Shown here piece by piece: positions 27,285 to 35,262 of a DNA stretch of 64,000 bases. Both the position numbers and the translations under genes were made by a program. Where the stretch lies: the NCBI GenBank assembly GCA_902775605.1, contig CACYNE010000017.1:1-64000 (forward strand). The letters run 5' to 3'. The number at the start of each line of letters is the position of its first letter. Position 1 is the stretch's first letter. The notes under the pieces are model-generated. The model saw only the letters and a list, made by a program, of their open reading frames with translations, was not told the origin of the DNA and did no database searches. The stretch is from an uncultured Prevotellaceae bacterium. Lineage in GTDB: Bacteria; Bacteroidota; Bacteroidia; Bacteroidales; Bacteroidaceae.

Positions 27285-29741
27285 CTACGACTTTATGCTC
27301 TCCCGATACTCGCTTGGCGTCTGCCTGTAGCGATGGAAGAACGATCCCATAAAGTAGTTAGGCGTATAGAATCCACATTCGCCAGCGATTTGCTCTACGC
27401 TCTCATCCGTATTAACCAGCAAATCCACACCTTTCTCCAGGCGGTATATCAACTCCAGCTTACGCGGACTCTTATAGATGTCGGCCATTATGATGCGATA
27501 CAGGCTAACCACATCTATGTGAGCCACGTCACTCAGCTGACTCATGCTCAGGTCGCCACGCATGTGATCGCGGACATAGGGAATCAGCTTCATCATGGTC
27601 TCGATAAACTCAGGGCTGAGATTCGTATTCTCGTCATCAGGCGACAGATGGAAGTCATCCAACGTAGGCATCAGCACCTCATTTGTGGTGATATCGCAAC
27701 GCAGAACGAACTGACGAATCTTACGAATGATATCACCCTCCTGGTGATTACGCTGCAGGCGCAGGCGTTCGTTGCGCATATAGACAATCAGGTTCATGAC
27801 AACCAGCACAAACATGATGATGCCCACAATCCAGAAGATACCCCTTGTGCGCCACCAAGGCTCGTTGACATGCACACCCCATTCAAACGGAGTGCCCTCC
27901 CATTGGTCTGGGAACAAAGACACCTGAATCTCCAGCACATAGTCGCCAGGCTCCAATCCTACCAGAGGCAGGTGCAGCAGACCACGGCCATCCACCTTGC
28001 CACCACTATTGAAGTAAGAGAACACCTTCCAGTCGTCATAAGCAGGAAGCCCCTTCACTCGTACACGATAGAAAGTCTGAAGCGGACGGAAATAATTCAA
28101 TGCCGAGAAGGTCAGCGATACGGTGGTCTGGTCGCTGTTCAGACTGATATCCCTCACACCAGTGAATGGTCTGTCGATAACCACATTACCATCCATCGGC
28201 ACATTAGGCTGGGCATAGTTACCATTCACCAGCAGGTTGACCAGCTTTGGATAGAGTTTTGTGGGATGCGGCGTACTGATCTCATAGAGTTCCTCGGGAT
28301 TAAACTCCACAACGTGGTCGATGGCCTTCATAACAATATGCCCATTGGCCATCAGCTTTGCCTTGGCATTCGAGAACGACTCAATAGGCACACCGTCGGC
28401 ACGACCGAAGCTGTTGACAAACAGCACCTCGTTATTGGCATCAAACATGATGCACGAGATACCATTCGATGTGGACAGCCAGATATTGTGGTTTCTATCC
28501 TCCACCACAGCATGCACCACATTATTATATAAGCCATTGTTTCTGGAGAAAATCACAGGACTGGCATTCTCCTCCTTAAACAGATAGAGTCCGGTCATCG
28601 TGCCTATCCATTTCCAGCCGCGACTGTCCACAAACTGACAGTTGGCCCGCTGTCCCTGGAACTCACTGATATCCTGTTCCTGGTCATACATCAGTTTCTC
28701 CAGTTCCAGCGATTTCGGGTCCGACCATGGATAACGCTTGAAAGTAGGTGTGGTGGGACGGCCATAGAGCACGCCGCGCTTCTCCGTACCAATCCAGATG
28801 CCACCCTGCAAATCGAATGAGAGCATGTTGCAGTCGGTCTCGATCGTCGTACCGCCCTCAATCGTCAACTGTCGCACCCACTCCATGTCTTGTGTCGCGA
28901 TATCATAGACCCAGAAGCCATACTCCGAAGGCATATACACTTTGCCATCATGCAGCTCCATATTATTAATATGGAAGGAGAACTCCTTGACAATGCTCCA
29001 TTTTCTTTCCTTGACGTCAAACCACAACAGCACAGCCGTCTCGTCGCCATTCCTCACCTGGAAGAAGCCCGACTCATAGCGCAGGATGACGGAAGAGTTC
29101 TTGTATTTCTGGGCTATCTCGTCGTCATAGGCACGAGTGCGATGCACCACCTTGCCCGTCTGCAGACTCTGCCCTATCTCCTCACCATTATCATAAAACG
29201 TGATCAGCGTATTATCCACCACATCCAGATCCTGCAGGTTGCGATTGGAGTTCATCTTGTAATACTTGCCATCCATCTCGCTGTACAGGCCCTTCTTGGT
29301 GAGCAGCCACAAATGTCCGTCATAGTCCACGAAAAGATCCTGAACAGGCTCCGGACAGATGGTCTTCAGCACGCTGTCCACATTGGCCACAAACTTCTCT
29401 GACACCAAATCGACGCAGGTCACCTTATGGGTGTCCTTCAGCCAGATGTGATGCCTGGTATCAAAATACAGGTGATAGTTGCCGTGATAGGCTGGCAACT
29501 TGTATTGAAAATCGGTGTGCGTGGCAATGTGCGAGAAAGCGACACCATCATAGAAGTTCATATTTCCCAGCGTGGCAATAATCATGCGACCTGAGCGCGT
29601 ACAAACCACAACCTGTGCACTATTATCCGCCAGTTCGTTGGCCGCGTTAATCACCTGATAGGTTCTATTATCCATTCCGCTGACCGAACCAACAGCCAGC
29701 AGCATGGCAAAAAGAAGCGTGATATGTCTGAATGTCTTCAT
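27285..29741 (-). CDS. Membrane-bound propeller/Y_Y_Y sensor fused to AraC DNA-binding domain (no kinase)
   Basis: 818 residues. Signal peptide (about 1-23), then beta-propeller repeats of the 'two-component regulator propeller' type (LYFDTRHHIWLKD, LFVDYDGHLWLLTKKGLYS, FVDSRGWKWIGTMTGLYLF, AVVEDRNHNIWLSTSNGISC). A Y_Y_Y-like domain follows (near 540-640), one membrane segment (about 650-672, FWIVGIIMFVLVVMNLIVYM) and a C-terminal AraC domain (about 725-815; SVEQIAGECGFYTPNYFMGS, YRQTPSEYRESI). This is the order of a hybrid two-component system, but the histidine kinase and receiver domains are absent, leaving about 50 residues between membrane and DNA-binding domain. The ATG at 29741 gives the signal peptide. 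Confidence 0.85.
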   Translation of the reverse strand: MKTFRHITLLFAMLLAVGSVSGMDNRTYQVINAANELADNSAQVVVCTRSGRMIIATLGNMNFYDGVAFSHIATHTDFQYKLPAYHGNYHLYFDTRHHIWLKDTHKVTCVDLVSEKFVANVDSVLKTICPEPVQDLFVDYDGHLWLLTKKGLYSEMDGKYYKMNSNRNLQDLDVVDNTLITFYDNGEEIGQSLQTGKVVHRTRAYDDEIAQKYKNSSVILRYESGFFQVRNGDETAVLLWFDVKERKWSIVKEFSFHINNMELHDGKVYMPSEYGFWVYDIATQDMEWVRQLTIEGGTTIETDCNMLSFDLQGGIWIGTEKRGVLYGRPTTPTFKRYPWSDPKSLELEKLMYDQEQDISEFQGQRANCQFVDSRGWKWIGTMTGLYLFKEENASPVIFSRNNGLYNNVVHAVVEDRNHNIWLSTSNGISCIMFDANNEVLFVNSFGRADGVPIESFSNAKAKLMANGHIVMKAIDHVVEFNPEELYEISTPHPTKLYPKLVNLLVNGNYAQPNVPMDGNVVIDRPFTGVRDISLNSDQTTVSLTFSALNYFRPLQTFYRVRVKGLPAYDDWKVFSYFNSGGKVDGRGLLHLPLVGLEPGDYVLEIQVSLFPDQWEGTPFEWGVHVNEPWWRTRGIFWIVGIIMFVLVVMNLIVYMRNERLRLQRNHQEGDIIRKIRQFVLRCDITTNEVLMPTLDDFHLSPDDENTNLSPEFIETMMKLIPYVRDHMRGDLSMSQLSDVAHIDVVSLYRIIMADIYKSPRKLELIYRLEKGVDLLVNTDESVEQIAGECGFYTPNYFMGSFFHRYRQTPSEYRESIKS

Positions 29742-29764
29742 AACATGACGGTGATTAACTGGCA

Positions 29765-29773
29765 GCAAAGATA
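29765..29773 (-). promoter_or_regulatory. -7 promoter box of the propeller-AraC gene
   Basis: TATCTTTGC on the minus strand, 23 bases before the ATG at 29741. Confidence 0.6.
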
Positions 29774-29831
29774 ACAAAAATAGTTAAAATGCACAAATAA
29801 ATTTGTCACAAATTGATGATTTAACATAAAA

Positions 29832-29864
29832 AAAAGGGAATCTTATTGCTAAGACTCCCTTTTT
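29832..29864 (-). terminator. Terminator downstream of tRNA-Pro
   Basis: AAAAGGGAATCTT and AAGACTCCCTTTT pair with one mismatch around ATTGCT; the T tail lies on the minus strand just after the tRNA. Confidence 0.75.
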
Positions 29865-29873
29865 CGGTGCTAG

Positions 29874-29946
29874 TCGAGGTGACAGGACTCGAACCTGCGA
29901 CAGCCTGGTCCCAAACCAGGAACGCTACCAACTGCGCTACACCTCG
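29874..29946 (-). tRNA. tRNA-Pro (anticodon UGG)
   Basis: Seven-base acceptor stem CGAGGTG/CACCTCG, T-arm GGTTCGAGTCC, and anticodon stem CCTGG/CCAGG around loop TTTGGGA, so the anticodon is TGG. CCA is not encoded. A TACCTTTGC box ends 12 bases upstream of the first base. Confidence 0.95.
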
Positions 29947-29957
29947 TTTTTGCGGGT

Positions 29958-29966
29958 GCAAAGGTA
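29958..29966 (-). promoter_or_regulatory. -7 promoter box of tRNA-Pro
   Basis: TACCTTTGC on the minus strand at 29966-29958. Confidence 0.65.
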
Positions 29967-29982
29967 GCAAATTTTTTCACAA

Positions 29983-31170
29983 TTATTTAATGATTCCCTG
30001 TTCAATAAAGATCTTCTTCAGGATCTTCACCGAACGCTCCACCTGCTCCTCGGTATGAGTAGCCATCAAAGCATAGCGAACCAGCGTGTCCTGTGGAGCG
30101 CATGCAGGAGGAATAACGGGATTGATAAATACGCCATTGTTGAATGCCAGAGCCGTCACGAGGAAGGTCTTCTCAGCATCACGCACATAGAGGGGTATGA
30201 TAGGACTCTCTGTCTCACCAATCTCAAAGCCCTCCTCGCGGAAGCGCTTCAAGGCATAGCGTGTCACGGTCCACAACTTCTCAATGCGCTCGGGCTCCTG
30301 CTGAATGATGTGCAGAGCCTCCATGGCAGCTGCCGTAGCGGCAGGTGTGTTTGAAGCCGAGAAGATATAGGTGCGGCAGGTGTGACGCAGGAAGTTGATG
30401 GTATCGCTGTCAGAGCAGATGAAACCACCGATACTTGCCAGTGACTTTGAGAATGTACCCATAATCAGGTCCACCTCGTCAGTCAGTCCGAAGTGGTCAC
30501 AGACACCACGGCCCTGACGTCCGAAGACGCCCACGCCATGAGCCTCGTCCACCATCACCGAGCAGTTGTACTTGTGCTTCAGCTCGATAATCTCGGGCAA
30601 CTTGGCCAGATCGCCCTCCATTGAGAACACGCCGTCAACCACGATCAGTTTCACAGCATCATGAGGCAACTTCTGAAGCACGCGCTCCAGGTCTTCCATA
30701 TCATTATGCTTGTAGTGCAACTGCTTGGCAAACGACAGACGACGTCCATCCACGATACTTGCATGGTCGCGATCGTCACAGATGATGTAGTCATCCTTGC
30801 CGACCACCATGGCCAACACACCTTGGTTTACGCTAAAACCAGTTGAAAGACACAGACAATCATCTTTGCCGATGAACTCGGCAATCTCTTTCTCCAACTG
30901 CACATGGATGTCCAGCGTTCCGTTGAGGAAGCGGCTGCCTGCGCAACCAGAACCATACTTATCAAGTGCTGCCTTTGCCTTATCGATGATGCGCTGATCG
31001 CCGGTCAAGCCTGTATAGGCATTTGAACCGAACATCAACACCTTATGGCCACCCATTTCTACTTCAGTGCCCTGTTTTCCAGTAATTTCACGGAAGTAGG
31101 GATACACGCCCTTCTCCATGAACTCCTGGGGAATTCGATACGATTTGTACCTTTCTTGTAGTTGTCCCAT
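29983..31170 (-). CDS. spt: Serine palmitoyltransferase (alpha-oxoamine synthase family)
   Basis: 395 residues, a cytoplasmic PLP enzyme. It condenses serine with a fatty acyl-CoA to form 3-ketosphinganine, the first step of sphingolipid synthesis typical of Bacteroidales. AOS motifs: NAYTGLTGDQRIIDKAK near residue 51, the Asp region VDEAHGVGVFG near 207, and the PLP lysine in MGTFSKSLASIGG near 238. Paralogues (glycine C-acetyltransferase, 8-amino-7-oxononanoate synthase) share these motifs. The Bacteroides Spt-like N-terminus (MGQLQERYKSYRIPQEFMEK) and the neighbouring kinase gene favour Spt. It is transcribed away from the lipid-kinase gene. Confidence 0.85.
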   Translation of the reverse strand: MGQLQERYKSYRIPQEFMEKGVYPYFREITGKQGTEVEMGGHKVLMFGSNAYTGLTGDQRIIDKAKAALDKYGSGCAGSRFLNGTLDIHVQLEKEIAEFIGKDDCLCLSTGFSVNQGVLAMVVGKDDYIICDDRDHASIVDGRRLSFAKQLHYKHNDMEDLERVLQKLPHDAVKLIVVDGVFSMEGDLAKLPEIIELKHKYNCSVMVDEAHGVGVFGRQGRGVCDHFGLTDEVDLIMGTFSKSLASIGGFICSDSDTINFLRHTCRTYIFSASNTPAATAAAMEALHIIQQEPERIEKLWTVTRYALKRFREEGFEIGETESPIIPLYVRDAEKTFLVTALAFNNGVFINPVIPPACAPQDTLVRYALMATHTEEQVERSVKILKKIFIEQGIIK

Positions 31171-31204
31171 ATTTGTTTTTATAGGTTTCTTTTATTTTCA
31201 GGCT

Positions 31205-31213
31205 GCAAAGTTA
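31205..31213 (-). promoter_or_regulatory. -7 promoter box of spt
   Basis: TAACTTTGC on the minus strand, about 34 bases before the spt ATG. Confidence 0.6.
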
Positions 31214-31307
31214 CACAAAATTCCGTAAAACGTGCACATTTTTTATAATAAATGTTTGATTTAAGTAATTTTCTTATGCAAACCTGCGTATTTAGCGCAG
31301 AAATGTG

Positions 31308-31316
31308 TACATTTGC
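31308..31316 (+). promoter_or_regulatory. -7 promoter box of the lipid-kinase gene
   Basis: TACATTTGC, three bases before the ATG at 31320. It is about 95 bases from the divergent spt box. Confidence 0.6.
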
Positions 31317-31319
31317 ACT

Positions 31320-32285
31320 ATGAAAAACGATAAACGAAGCATAACGTTCATAGTCAACCCCATCTCGGGTACCAAATCAAAAGAGGCACTGGCCAGTCTT
31401 GTTGACCAGCACATAGACCCCAAGCTCTATGATTGCCGCATCATCAAAACTGAGTATGCTGGCCATGCGTCAGAGATAGCTCGCCAATGTATTGCCGAAG
31501 GCATCGATATCTGCGTGGCCGTGGGTGGCGACGGCACCGTCAACGAGGTGGCACGCTCGCTGGCTCACAGCAACACCGCCCTGGGCATTGTGCCCTGCGG
31601 CTCGGGCAACGGCCTGGCACGCCACCTGTGCCTGCCCATGAACATGAAGGGCGCCCTGGAGATTATCAATCAGGGCAAGACCGACCAATTCGACTTCGGC
31701 ACCATCAACGACCATCCCTTTTTCTGCACCTGCGGTATGGGCTTCGACGCCTTCGTGTCGCTGAAGTTTGCCGAGGCTGGCAAGCGCGGCCTGCTCACCT
31801 ATGTTGAGAACGTTCTGAAAGAGGGACTCACCTACCAGCCCGACACCTATACCGTCGAGGATGAGAGCGGTGTCCACCAATACAAGGCCTTCCTCATTGC
31901 CTGCGCCAATGCCGCGCAGTATGGCAACAACGCCTATATCGCCCCGGGCGCCTCTATGCAGGACGGCGTCATGGATGTCATTGTGATGGAGCCCTTCAAC
32001 GTCATCGAGGCCCCCAAGTTGGCCATGGACCTCTTCGCCAAGACCTTGGGCAGCAATTCCCATATCAAGACCTTCCAAGCCCGCAAGATTCATATCCACC
32101 GCGAGAGCCCCGGTGCCGTCCACTACGATGGCGACCCCATTGAGATGGGAACCGACATCGACGTGGTGCTGCATCCCCGTGGCCTCAAGGCCATCATCAA
32201 TCCCGATGCCATCGAGGACGATGCCCTGCCCGGCCGCATGGTCAACACCCTCAGCAGCCTGGTTGACAAAGTCATCACCTATTAA
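31320..32285 (+). CDS. Diacylglycerol/sphingoid-base kinase family protein (DAGK catalytic domain)
   Basis: 321 residues, cytoplasmic. The DAGK/LCB5 catalytic domain has FIVNPISGTKSK near residue 10, the nucleotide motif VAVGGDGTVNEVARSL near 63, PCGSGNGLARHL near 88 and the C-terminal acidic VHYDGDPIEMG near 270. Members phosphorylate diacylglycerol or sphingoid bases. Its position head to head with spt makes a sphinganine or dihydroceramide kinase plausible, and a similar enzyme has been proposed in Porphyromonas. YegS-like or undecaprenol roles are alternatives. The ATG at 31320 is used because the upstream GTG lies in the promoter box. Confidence 0.8.
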   Translation: MKNDKRSITFIVNPISGTKSKEALASLVDQHIDPKLYDCRIIKTEYAGHASEIARQCIAEGIDICVAVGGDGTVNEVARSLAHSNTALGIVPCGSGNGLARHLCLPMNMKGALEIINQGKTDQFDFGTINDHPFFCTCGMGFDAFVSLKFAEAGKRGLLTYVENVLKEGLTYQPDTYTVEDESGVHQYKAFLIACANAAQYGNNAYIAPGASMQDGVMDVIVMEPFNVIEAPKLAMDLFAKTLGSNSHIKTFQARKIHIHRESPGAVHYDGDPIEMGTDIDVVLHPRGLKAIINPDAIEDDALPGRMVNTLSSLVDKVITY

Positions 32286-32344
32286 TAATAAATAGGTACG
32301 CAAAGGATTGCTTAATCGTCGATTCCAAAGAACAGTCATTTTTC

Positions 32345-32539
32345 ATGCAGACCGCACTCACCATCCTCATCCTCACCCTTGCCGTGGGTTATGCCCTGTG
32401 GCGTTTCCGCCGCACCCTTCAGGGCAAAAACCACACCTGTGCGGGCTGCGAAGGCTGTCCTTTTAAGGATGAAGTGTGCCAAAAACAAGAAAAAGACGAT
32501 TGTTGCACGAAAAAATCGGAAAAACATTTGGCCAAATAA
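32345..32539 (+). CDS. Small Cys-rich membrane protein (FeoB-associated-like)
   Basis: 64 residues. One N-terminal membrane helix (about 3-19) is followed by a basic stretch (RFRRTLQGK) and a Cys-rich tail: CAGCEGCPFKDEVC, then DDCC. The layout fits the FeoB-associated Cys-rich membrane protein group, but no feoA or feoB gene is in this window, so the iron link is only by family. The start ATG at 32345 has no visible promoter box. The promoter of the following tRNA-Cys begins inside the 3' end of this gene. Confidence 0.65.
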   Translation: MQTALTILILTLAVGYALWRFRRTLQGKNHTCAGCEGCPFKDEVCQKQEKDDCCTKKSEKHLAK

Positions 32540-32559
32540 AAAAATAGTAGTACCTTTGC
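32527..32559 (+). promoter_or_regulatory. Promoter of the tRNA-Cys / tRNA-Ser pair
   Basis: TTTG (32527-32530), 20-base spacer, TACCTTTGC (32551-32559). The -33 element overlaps the stop region of the Cys-rich gene. Confidence 0.8.
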
Positions 32560-32587
32560 ATCCGCAAACCGAGAAACGCTATAAACT

Positions 32588-32662
32588 GGTGCCTTGGATG
32601 AGTGGCTTAGTCAACGGTCTGCAAAACCGTCTACGGCGGTTCGAATCCGCCAGGCACCTCCA
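32588..32662 (+). tRNA. tRNA-Cys (anticodon GCA)
   Basis: Acceptor GGTGCCT/AGGCACC, anticodon stem ACGGT/ACCGT around CTGCAAA giving GCA, T-arm GGTTCGAATCC, and an encoded CCA end. Confidence 0.95.
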
Positions 32663-32711
32663 CTCAAATGTCTGGAATCTCATCATCGATGGGGTTCCTT
32701 TTTTTGAAAAA

Positions 32712-32801
32712 GGAAGGTTGGCAGAGTGATCGATCGCGCTGGACTCGAAATCCGGTATACCCTTATGGGTATCGGGGGTTTGAATCCCTCACCTTCCGCC
32801 A
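32712..32801 (+). tRNA. tRNA-Ser (anticodon CGA)
   Basis: Acceptor GGAAGGT/ACCTTCC, anticodon loop CTCGAAA giving CGA, a long variable arm (TACCC TTAT GGGTA) as in class II tRNAs, T-arm GGTTTGAATCC, and an encoded CCA. Confidence 0.95.
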
Positions 32802-32825
32802 AGGAGCATCACTCTCCGAAAAGAC

Positions 32826-32856
32826 AAAAGGAAGCTTAAAAGGCTTCCTTTTGTTG
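32826..32856. terminator. Terminator after tRNA-Ser
   Basis: AAAAGGAAGC and GCTTCCTTTT flank a TTAAAAG loop, with a T run on the + side and a T run on the - side; probably bidirectional. Confidence 0.8.
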
Positions 32857-32878
32857 TTACGGAGTAAACAAGATGATT

Positions 32879-32986
32879 CGTACCACCCTGATACCATGCG
32901 CCATGAATACCGGCAATCATTAAGTCGAGATAGTCGATATAGTCTTCAAACAGGTCAAGGGTGCCCTGACTGTCGATATGCCCAAG
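32879..32986 (-). pseudogene. Fragment of a PHP-domain (YcdX-like) phosphatase gene
   Basis: Just past the SMP-30 stop, the same minus-strand frame holds 36 sense codons that read like protein: GHIDSQGTLDLFEDYIDYLD, then LMIAGIHGAWYQGGT. This resembles the middle of PHP phosphatases, where a GT(I/L)DL segment precedes an IASIH/IAGIH active-site histidine and a conserved GT. There is no start codon or domain remainder; the rest of the gene is missing and a terminator lies beyond. The match is from memory and needs a search. Confidence 0.5.
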
Positions 32987-32995
32987 TCAATCCTA

Positions 32996-33940
32996 TCACT
33001 TCACCCCATGCACAAGCATTTTCAGGGTGTACACGGACTTTGAGGCGGTAATGAACAGGATATTACGCTCTTTCCCGCCAAAACAAACGTTGGCCGTCCA
33101 GTCCTCAGGAATGGGGAAATGGGCTATCTTCTGGCCATCCTTGTCGAAGACGGTCACGCCGTCGCCTGTGAGATAGATGTTTCCCCTGTCGTCAATCGTC
33201 ATCCCGTCCGACCCCATGTCGGCAAATACCTGCCGGTTCGTCAGGGAGCCATCTGGCTGGATGTCATATTTCAAGATTCTGTTTGCCTTTGCCTCTGCCA
33301 CATACAGATGTTTCCCATCGGGCGTTCCGACTATACCATTGGGCTGGTTGAGCGTTGAGTCAAGCATGGTCAGTTGACTGCTTCCCGGAACCAGATAGTA
33401 CAAACCTTCCACAGGCTGCTGGCGCTCAGGGTTGCGCGTCCAGTAGTCTCTCTTAAAATAGGGGTCGGTCAGATAATAGCCTCCATCCTTCGAGATCCAT
33501 ACATCGTTAGGACCGTTCAGCAATTTTTCGCGATAGTCGGTTATGAGTATCGTGGGATGTCCTTCCGTGTCGAAAGACCACAGCTGGTTGTCCATATCCG
33601 CGCAGGCTATCAGATTGCCCTGGGCATCAAAGTACATCCCGTTGGAGCGACCGCTCTGGTCAGTGAACAGCGTGATCTCACCAGATTCGCAGTCCCAACG
33701 GTAAATCCTGTTGTTGGGCTGGTCTGTAAAGAACACATCACCCTTTGCGTCTACCGCGGGCCCTTCAGTAAAGCTAAACGAATCAGACACTCTTACAGGG
33801 GTTTCCCCTTCTGCAACGATAGCATTTGACTGCCTCTGAGCACATGCCGTCATTACACAAAGCATAGCGCATGCCAAAAAGAATCGTGAGCCAAACTTCT
33901 TGCAGGAATACCTGCTTTTTGCTAATTCAATGAAATCCAT
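32996..33940 (-). CDS. SMP-30/gluconolactonase-type lipoprotein with an unusual N-terminus
   Basis: 314 residues. The SMP-30/LRE beta-propeller is clear: FTEGPAVDAKGDVFFTDQPN, RSNGMYFDAQGNLIACAD, LNGPNDVWISKDGGYYLTDP (metal-binding Asn/Asp), LNQPNGIVGTPDGKHLYVAE and DGMTIDDRGNIYLT. Members hydrolyse sugar lactones. A lipoprotein signal (RFFLACAMLCVMTACAQ) places it in the envelope, but it is preceded by 16 residues, MDFIELAKSRYSCKKF, that match the start of Bacteroidales nitroreductases rather than a signal n-region. It is the last of four close-set genes (suffix protein, YCII, SDR, this), 14 bases after the SDR stop. Confidence 0.82.
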   Translation of the reverse strand: MDFIELAKSRYSCKKFGSRFFLACAMLCVMTACAQRQSNAIVAEGETPVRVSDSFSFTEGPAVDAKGDVFFTDQPNNRIYRWDCESGEITLFTDQSGRSNGMYFDAQGNLIACADMDNQLWSFDTEGHPTILITDYREKLLNGPNDVWISKDGGYYLTDPYFKRDYWTRNPERQQPVEGLYYLVPGSSQLTMLDSTLNQPNGIVGTPDGKHLYVAEAKANRILKYDIQPDGSLTNRQVFADMGSDGMTIDDRGNIYLTGDGVTVFDKDGQKIAHFPIPEDWTANVCFGGKERNILFITASKSVYTLKMLVHGVK

Positions 33941-33954
33941 AATCGTGTTGGTTT

Positions 33955-34659
33955 TTATGTTAAAGTCCAACCATTGTCGCCGTGGTATATCATCTGATGG
34001 GTCATGCCGCCGTCGATGCAGATGTTCTCGCCTGTGATGAAGCCTGCCTTGTCGGAACAGAGATAGAGCACCATGTTTGCAATATCCAAGGGATTACCCA
34101 CGCGTCCTACTGGCTGCTGCACGGCATCGGGACCTTCGTAAATGGTGTAGGCGGTGTCAATCCAACCAGGCGAAATGCTGTTCACGCGTACCTTGCCCGC
34201 CAAACTCACTGCAAGAGCATGGGTCAGAGCAGCAATGCCACCCTTTGCAGCCGTGTAGCTCTCTGTCTGCGGCTGGCTCATGCGGTCGCGCGAGGATGAG
34301 ATATTTACTATAGCAGCACCTTCGGCAAAATATGGAGCGAAGAGTTTAGCGAGATAGAACGGAGCCGTCACACCTACGCTCATGGCATACTGAAACTCCT
34401 CGTAGCTGCACTCGTCGATACCCTTCATCAGCGGCAGGGCATTATTGACAAGGAAATCCACATGGCCGTGCTGGTCTATCACTTCTTTAGCGAACTGTTC
34501 CAACACTTGCTTGTCAGCAAGGTCGCCAACAAAGTGGTCACCTTGCTGCTTATCTATCACACAAGCCGTAGCGCCAGCTTTCTGAAATTCTTCCGCAACA
34601 CACCGTCCGATGCCCTGTGCGCCACCAGTTATTACGGCTATTTTTCCATTGAAATCCAT
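33955..34659 (-). CDS. Short-chain dehydrogenase/reductase (SDR)
   Basis: 234 residues, classical SDR. It has the nucleotide-binding motif TGGAQGIG near residue 11, VNNA near 72, catalytic Ser in NISSSRDR near 118, YTAAKGG (Y-x-x-x-K) near 136 and SPGWIDT near 163. An acidic or Asp residue after the second strand (CVIDKQQ) favours NAD+. The C-terminal end (GGMTHQMIYHGDNGWTL) resembles sugar/polyol-type members. Paired with an SMP-30 lactonase it could oxidise a sugar to a lactone, which is context inference; the lactonase is predicted to be exported, so the two may not act in sequence. Confidence 0.85.
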   Translation of the reverse strand: MDFNGKIAVITGGAQGIGRCVAEEFQKAGATACVIDKQQGDHFVGDLADKQVLEQFAKEVIDQHGHVDFLVNNALPLMKGIDECSYEEFQYAMSVGVTAPFYLAKLFAPYFAEGAAIVNISSSRDRMSQPQTESYTAAKGGIAALTHALAVSLAGKVRVNSISPGWIDTAYTIYEGPDAVQQPVGRVGNPLDIANMVLYLCSDKAGFITGENICIDGGMTHQMIYHGDNGWTLT

Positions 34660-34671
34660 ATTCCGTTTCTT

Positions 34672-34977
34672 TCAGATTCTTTCTCGGATAATCTCTCTAT
34701 CGAAGATAACGACATTCATCCGCTCTACTTCAATTCTCTCCCAGACATGTTCCACTACGTAGGGTTCATTCGCCAGGTATTCGTCAAGCTGCTCTCGGCT
34801 TTCGAACTCCATGACAAGCAGAGAGCCTATCATCTTTCCATCATCGTCAAGCATACCTCCGGCACAGAGGATGTGCTCTTTCATTTTCTCCATACCTTCA
34901 AAGTGACGGGGACGAACCTCCATCCTCTTATCCTGCTTACCTTCGCCGTCGTAGGCCTTAATCACATACTGTTTCAT
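34672..34977 (-). CDS. YCII-related protein
   Basis: 101 residues. It fits the YciI-like ferredoxin fold (MKQYVIKAYDGEG at the N-terminus, RPRHFEGMEKMKE near residue 22, GSLLVMEFESREQLDEYLAN near 51, and the DPYV-type ending as NEPYVVEHVWERIEV). The His near 24 and the Asp in DDDG match positions conserved in the family. The role is unknown; YciI proteins are small dimers, sometimes with dehydrochlorinase-type or stress functions. It sits 12 bases from the SDR gene. Confidence 0.75.
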   Translation of the reverse strand: MKQYVIKAYDGEGKQDKRMEVRPRHFEGMEKMKEHILCAGGMLDDDGKMIGSLLVMEFESREQLDEYLANEPYVVEHVWERIEVERMNVVIFDREIIRERI

Positions 34978-34989
34978 CTTTTAATCCTA

Positions 34990-35262
34990 TTAGTTTTTGC
35001 GTTTAAACTTGTCTTTGAGTCGTTTATATCCTTCGACGCCCAGAATGGTCAGACCTCCATACTGGCAAGTCTTTGCCAATCCGAAGAGCACCGTCCAAAG
35101 GATGCCTTTTGCCGTTACGCTGATAGGTAATAGCATCTGGGCGAAGGACAATATATAAAACGGAATGCAGCATAGCAGTACGATGACTCCCGTCCTGAAC
35201 GAGAGCGATTGCAACCAGTGCTTCACGTTATAGAATGCGTGAGTGATGGCATCCTTGGGCAT
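34990..35262 (-). CDS. Small two-helix membrane protein (transporter-suffix-like)
   Basis: 90 residues from the ATG at 35262. Two hydrophobic segments (about 22-42 and 47-68) are followed by ILGVEGYKRLKDKFKRKN. The pattern of two helices ending in G-x-EG-x-x-x-LK resembles the 'transporter suffix' domain found alone or at the end of some transporters. A longer frame to 35307 would add a hydrophobic stretch but has no supporting start signal. It heads the four-gene minus-strand cluster. Confidence 0.55.
   Translation of the reverse strand: MPKDAITHAFYNVKHWLQSLSFRTGVIVLLCCIPFYILSFAQMLLPISVTAKGILWTVLFGLAKTCQYGGLTILGVEGYKRLKDKFKRKN

Noticed and set aside
27333..28532. 399-residue open frame on the plus strand
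   Set aside because: Antisense to the propeller/AraC gene; rich in His and Gln as expected from reverse reading of this codon usage.
31470..32339. 289-residue open frame on the minus strand
   Set aside because: Antisense to the lipid-kinase gene; repetitive V/G/H composition, no domain.
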